A DNA stretch of 9,604 bases from Candidatus Delongbacteria bacterium (lineage in GTDB: Bacteria > UBA4055), in contig WTAK01000449.1 in NCBI GenBank assembly GCA_013139625.1, forward strand, positions 1-9,604. The letters run 5' to 3'. Positions 6,809 to 9,604 of the stretch are shown in pieces. Made by a program: the position numbers and the translations under genes. The notes beneath the pieces were generated by a model. That model saw nothing but the letters and a program-made list of their open reading frames with translations, did no database searches and was not told where the DNA came from. Numbering within the stretch: the stretch's first letter is position 1; each line of letters starts with the position of its first letter.

Positions 6809-6824
6809 ACACTATATAGTGTGG
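6809..6824 (-). promoter_or_regulatory. NrdR box 2 (distal)
   Basis: ACACTATATAGTGTGG matches the 16-bp NrdR-box pattern at 14 of 16 positions by my count, and its first 14 bases are a perfect palindrome. It is in the same register as box 1, 32 bp away start to start, about three helical turns. That is the spacing known for paired NrdR boxes. Confidence 0.78.
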
Positions 6825-6962
6825 TTTTGTGCCTAAATGAAAAATAGAAAATAGTACTGAAAATCAAAAATACATTTACATAAAATACGAAAGTTTGTAG
6901 AGATAAATGACTATGGTATATGTTAAAAATATTTGTGATGGAAGATCGAATACTCGTAGTAT
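6825..6962. other. AT-rich spacer between the ATPase gene and the nrdJ control region
   Basis: No gene or RNA was recognised here. The only structure is a small inverted repeat (ATACT/AGTAT, 6950-6962) next to the ATPase stop. It has a 3-nt loop and no T-run, so a terminator for the ATPase gene is not evident. Read-through into the nrdJ control region cannot be excluded. Confidence 0.5.
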
Positions 6963-8498
6963 TTATAACCCTGTACTTTCTTCAATCAATTTTTTAAATT
7001 CGTTTTGAAAATTGCTTACTAAGTCTTGATTACTTTTTTTCCACCGATTAAATAATCTTGAATTTCCCTTCCCAAAAAGAGGAGCGAAACTTTTATCTCT
7101 AAACCATCTCTTCACTGTGGATAAATCACTACTACGATATTTTTTAAAACAGGTTTGTTTCACCAAATTTAAATCATTATCTTCTATCCAAAAATCATCT
7201 TCATCTTTTAAATTATTCAAAAAATGATAAAATATTATTTCTGGTGGTTTTAAACCAGGAAGGATTATTGTTCTTGGTGGTAGTTTTTTAACTTTATATT
7301 TATCACTACAATCACCATCTAAGACAAAATACACTTCTTCAAATATTTTATGTTTTGATTCTGCTAAATTACTTATTTCACCATCTGATATGGGACCTTT
7401 TTCAATATGTAATACATTTTTTAAAGAAGTTCCATTTACTAAGTTTTTACACCATAATTCAGCGACTTTATCCTCAGTGATAACATTTATTTTCTTTATC
7501 TTATTTTTTTGTCCAGTATCGGATTTTATTTTATTTTTTAAAAAACTGATTTTAGGATTAATTTTGTTATTAATTTTACTGTCCTTTAATTCTAAATAAT
7601 TAATTTTTGTAAAATTCCCAACTTTATCAGATAGGTATTCAAGTATCTCTAATGAATGAGTTGTAAAAATTATTTGTAGATCAATTTCTTTTGCCAATTT
7701 GTATAAATTCTCTACTAGCATTAACTGAGAACCCGCATAAAGTGTTGCATCTAATTCGTCAATTAAAAGTATCCCTCCGTTATAATTAACTTTTAATTCT
7801 TTTTTAAGTCTTTTAAAAGATAGAATTGCTGAAATTATTTGCCCAATATTATCCTGTCCTGCAGAATTACCAAGATGACCATATTTATTAGTTTTCATTG
7901 CGAATATGTCTTTATTCGTAGATTTTATTCTTTCAGAATCGATTGTTTTATCTAGAAGTATTAATATTTCTTTTGATAATTTTGAAAATATATTTTTTTC
8001 TTCTAACTCAACATTTTTTTTTGATATTTTTTTTTTTGTCGCTAAAGGAATTAACCTTTTCAAACCTAAATAAATAACTGGAAAATCAATTGCATTCCCC
8101 CTTTTACCCTCATCGAAATCTACTCTATACCTTTCTTTCCCTTTTTCAGTTACAGGTAAATGCCTAGTTCTCATAGTCTTAATTTTTTCAATTGTATGAT
8201 TATTTAATAACGAATCTTCTTTGTTTTCTAAATGTTTGTAATGTAACGATACTTTATACTTTTTATCATAATCATATTCTTTACAAAATCTAAATATCTC
8301 TATATACTTTGATTTAAATTTCTTACCTGTAATTGTCTCATTTTCCCCTTTATAATCAAAAGCTTGAGCAATCCAACCTAATAAAGATGATTTGCCAGTA
8401 CTATTCTGACCAGTAATAACAGTTAAACATTCACCAAATTCAATTACCTGATCATCAATATGTCTAAAATTTTCAACATGAAGTTTCGTAATTTTCAT
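6963..8498 (-). CDS. OLD/RecF-type AAA ATPase with C-terminal TOPRIM-like segment
   Basis: This 511-residue protein is of the ABC-like ATPase class found in OLD-family nucleases and several phage-defence systems. The N-terminal MKITKLHVENFRHIDD is typical of RecF/OLD proteins. Walker A is GQNSTGKSS (30-38), a signature-like segment is SAGQDNIGQI (212-221), Walker B is ILLIDELD (243-250), and the switch histidine is in TTHS (279-282). Residues ~337-430 resemble a TOPRIM fold: an acidic turn VITEDK (339-344), then FVLDGD (391-396) with Asp394 and Asp396, then LPGLKPPE (413-420). These could bind metal for nucleic-acid cleavage; this is inference. The C-terminal ~90 residues are basic and unrecognised. 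The gene has its own promoter and a weak SD. It is clearly more AT-rich than nrdJ, with A11 and A9 runs near codons 154-162, suggesting transfer. No GajB-type helicase, PtuB or reverse transcriptase gene lies downstream. The neighbour upstream is a DNA methyltransferase. Confidence 0.85.
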   Translation of the reverse strand: MKITKLHVENFRHIDDQVIEFGECLTVITGQNSTGKSSLLGWIAQAFDYKGENETITGKKFKSKYIEIFRFCKEYDYDKKYKVSLHYKHLENKEDSLLNNHTIEKIKTMRTRHLPVTEKGKERYRVDFDEGKRGNAIDFPVIYLGLKRLIPLATKKKISKKNVELEEKNIFSKLSKEILILLDKTIDSERIKSTNKDIFAMKTNKYGHLGNSAGQDNIGQIISAILSFKRLKKELKVNYNGGILLIDELDATLYAGSQLMLVENLYKLAKEIDLQIIFTTHSLEILEYLSDKVGNFTKINYLELKDSKINNKINPKISFLKNKIKSDTGQKNKIKKINVITEDKVAELWCKNLVNGTSLKNVLHIEKGPISDGEISNLAESKHKIFEEVYFVLDGDCSDKYKVKKLPPRTIILPGLKPPEIIFYHFLNNLKDEDDFWIEDNDLNLVKQTCFKKYRSSDLSTVKRWFRDKSFAPLFGKGNSRLFNRWKKSNQDLVSNFQNEFKKLIEESTGL

Positions 8499-8559
8499 CT
8501 AATACCCAAGTTTTATTATTGATTAAAATTCATTACCCTTTTTCGATAATTAGAATATC

Positions 8560-8589
8560 AATATACAGCTTAAGTAAAATGTAAGTCAA
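8560..8589 (-). promoter_or_regulatory. Candidate promoter of the ATPase gene
   Basis: On the minus strand TTGACT (8584-8589) is followed, after 18 bp, by TATATT (8560-8565). It lies in the 167-bp gap after the methyltransferase, about 60 bp before the ATPase ATG. The same elements and spacing occur at nrdJ. The ATPase gene can therefore probably be expressed without the methyltransferase. Confidence 0.5.
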
Positions 8590-8644
8590 GTAATATTTAT
8601 GTTATTGGAAAATTGCTGTGGATTAAATGATGATAAAATTCATA

Positions 8645-8689
8645 GAATATTTAGAAAAGATATATTTACTTCTTCTTCCCTAAATATTC
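8645..8689 (-). other. 10-bp inverted repeat spanning the methyltransferase stop codon
   Basis: GAATATTTAG (8645-8654) and CTAAATATTC (8680-8689) are exact inverted copies 25 nt apart, on either side of the stop at 8666-8668. The stem is AT-rich, the loop is long and no clear T-run follows. It is at best a weak terminator and may be chance in AT-rich DNA. Confidence 0.25.
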
Positions 8690-9604
8690 CAATACATCTT
8701 TATAAATAACATTCGCAAATTGTCGAGCAAATTCAACCGGAACCGCATTCCCGATCATCTTATAACCATTCGCAATACTATCATACTTAAATAAGAAATT
8801 ATCCGGAAAAGTTTGAATTCTCGCACACTCACGAACTGAAAGCCTTCTATACAAATGCTCTTTTTCAGGAACAAAAACTCTTATATTTTGCTCAATAAAT
8901 TTCATTTTAGGAGCTTGAGGATGAATAGGAGCATGTCTTCCACCAGCTTGAATAGTAAAACTAGGCTCATCCCAACTTCTTACACGATTTCTAGACATAT
9001 AAATAGTAGAAAATCCACCATTCATATATTCATTGTTTGGTGCTGTAAGATTTTTATCACCATTAGTATAATTCTTTTCTTTTGCAGGTTTTGCATCTTT
9101 CAAATCCCAAATTGCATCTTTCAAAGTAGGATTTGGAGATATTGGCTTAGGAGGTATGAATTTTTTCTTCATTTTATTATGATAACCTATAACAATAACT
9201 CTTTTTCTATCTTGAGGAACTCCATAATCATTTGCATTGAATAATTCATATGTAACATTATAGTCTAAAGCTCTAAATTCTTTTAAAATATTCTCGAATG
9301 CTTCTTTATGTCTCATCATTAAAATACCTGAAACATTTTCAGCTAGAAAAAATAATGGTTTCTTTTCCTTTAGAATTCTAATGTATTCGTAAAATAACTT
9401 ACCTCGGTTGTCATTAATTCCTCTTCCCGCACCAGCTTCACTCCAACTTTGGCAAGGCGGTCCACCGATAATACCAATAGAATCCGGAACTTCCGAAGAA
9501 GGAATATTCGTAATACTTCTCTTATCTAGTTCTGATTTTGGAAAATTATGCTGAAAAGTATCCCAGATAGTTTTATCATATTCGTTTGCCCAAATAGTAT
9601 CAAA
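8666..9604 (-). CDS. C5-cytosine DNA methyltransferase (N-terminus beyond window edge)
   Basis: The frame is open from the right edge to TAA at 8666-8668, giving 312 visible residues. It transfers a methyl group from AdoMet to C5 of cytosine in a specific DNA site. Motifs run in the standard order: motif II region (ANEYDKTIWDTFQHNFP), motif IV GGPPCQSWSEAG with the catalytic Cys at visible residue 51, motif VI LAENV (~87-91), motif VIII YGVPQDRKRVIVIG (~127-140), motif IX RRLSVRECARIQTFPDNF (~253-270) and motif X GYKMIGNAVPVEFARQF (~280-296). The region between VIII and IX (with FSTIYMSRN, FTIQAGGRHAP and HPQAPKM) holds the target-recognition domain. I cannot read its specificity. Only motif I and probably 20-30 residues are missing. 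All visible catalytic motifs are intact. No restriction enzyme is recognisable in the window. The next gene is an OLD-type ATPase 167 bp away, so this could be half of a defence pair, a solitary methyltransferase, or a partner of a nuclease beyond the edge. Confidence 0.95.
   Translation of the reverse strand, partial: FDTIWANEYDKTIWDTFQHNFPKSELDKRSITNIPSSEVPDSIGIIGGPPCQSWSEAGAGRGINDNRGKLFYEYIRILKEKKPLFFLAENVSGILMMRHKEAFENILKEFRALDYNVTYELFNANDYGVPQDRKRVIVIGYHNKMKKKFIPPKPISPNPTLKDAIWDLKDAKPAKEKNYTNGDKNLTAPNNEYMNGGFSTIYMSRNRVRSWDEPSFTIQAGGRHAPIHPQAPKMKFIEQNIRVFVPEKEHLYRRLSVRECARIQTFPDNFLFKYDSIANGYKMIGNAVPVEFARQFANVIYKDVLEYLGKKK

Noticed and set aside
2882..6838. Shared 12-mer TTTAGGCACAAA at 2882-2893 (plus) and about 6827-6838 (minus)
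   Set aside because: In a 9.6-kb AT-rich window several 12-bp matches between the strands are expected by chance. It does not line up with any functional site.
6950..6962. Intrinsic terminator for the ATPase gene
   Set aside because: The stem is only 5-6 bp of AT-rich sequence with a 3-nt loop, and no T-run follows on the minus strand.
6963..8498. Assigning the ATPase to Gabija (GajA), PARIS or a retron effector
   Set aside because: The ATPase-plus-TOPRIM layout is shared by many families. No GajB helicase, separate AriB or reverse transcriptase is in the window, and sequence recall alone is not enough to choose.
883..9244. Plus-strand open frames of roughly 70-130 codons, e.g. at 883-1104, 1735-2097, 3419-3697 and 8855-9244
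   Set aside because: Nearly all lie antisense within well-supported minus-strand genes, and their products are low-complexity Phe/Ile/Ser/Cys-rich sequences without recognisable domains. They are reverse-strand shadows.
8666..9319. A short 217-residue methyltransferase starting at the ATG at 9317-9319
   Set aside because: The frame continues upstream to the window edge and encodes motif IV (GGPPCQS) and motif VI (ENV). The ATG is an internal methionine and the gene is larger.

Overview
The window reads as an AT-rich chromosome segment from a diderm (Gram-negative-type) bacterium. Four of the eight genes start with export signals and three of these carry a lipobox. All eight genes lie on the minus strand, so transcription runs from right to left. 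I cannot name the taxon. The gene set (a B12-dependent ribonucleotide reductase, a fused MsrB-MsrA, FecR-domain and LPP20-like envelope proteins) is compatible with several low-GC anaerobic or microaerobic lineages.

From right to left: (1) At the right edge is a C5-cytosine DNA methyltransferase whose N-terminus lies outside the window. About 170 bp downstream, behind its own promoter, is a 511-residue OLD/RecF-type ATPase with a C-terminal TOPRIM-like segment. The two form a possible defence or restriction-like pair, and the ATPase gene is visibly more AT-rich than the genes to its left. (2) A roughly 350 bp regulatory gap follows. It holds two NrdR-box-like sites 32 bp apart, a TTGACA/TATATT promoter and a structured leader with a segment complementary to the ribosome binding site. 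(3) These precede nrdJ, the class II ribonucleotide reductase. It ends in a 15-bp hairpin across its stop codon and then a canonical intrinsic terminator. (4) A two-gene operon follows, with a small coiled-coil lipoprotein and an exported MsrB-MsrA fusion 9 bp apart. It ends at two abutting palindromes. (5) The left third is a three-gene envelope operon: a FecR-domain lipoprotein and two tandem LPP20-like paralogs. The first paralog is a secreted form. The second is a lipoprotein with a Pro/Glu/Val-rich tether and is cut by the left edge only a few codons before its end.

Functionally, nrdJ supplies deoxyribonucleotides under probable NrdR control. The Msr fusion probably repairs oxidised methionine in exported proteins. 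The FecR/LPP20 set probably builds or supports an envelope structure. The methyltransferase and ATPase are the accessory, possibly mobile part. No tRNA, rRNA, insertion sequence or CRISPR array was seen.
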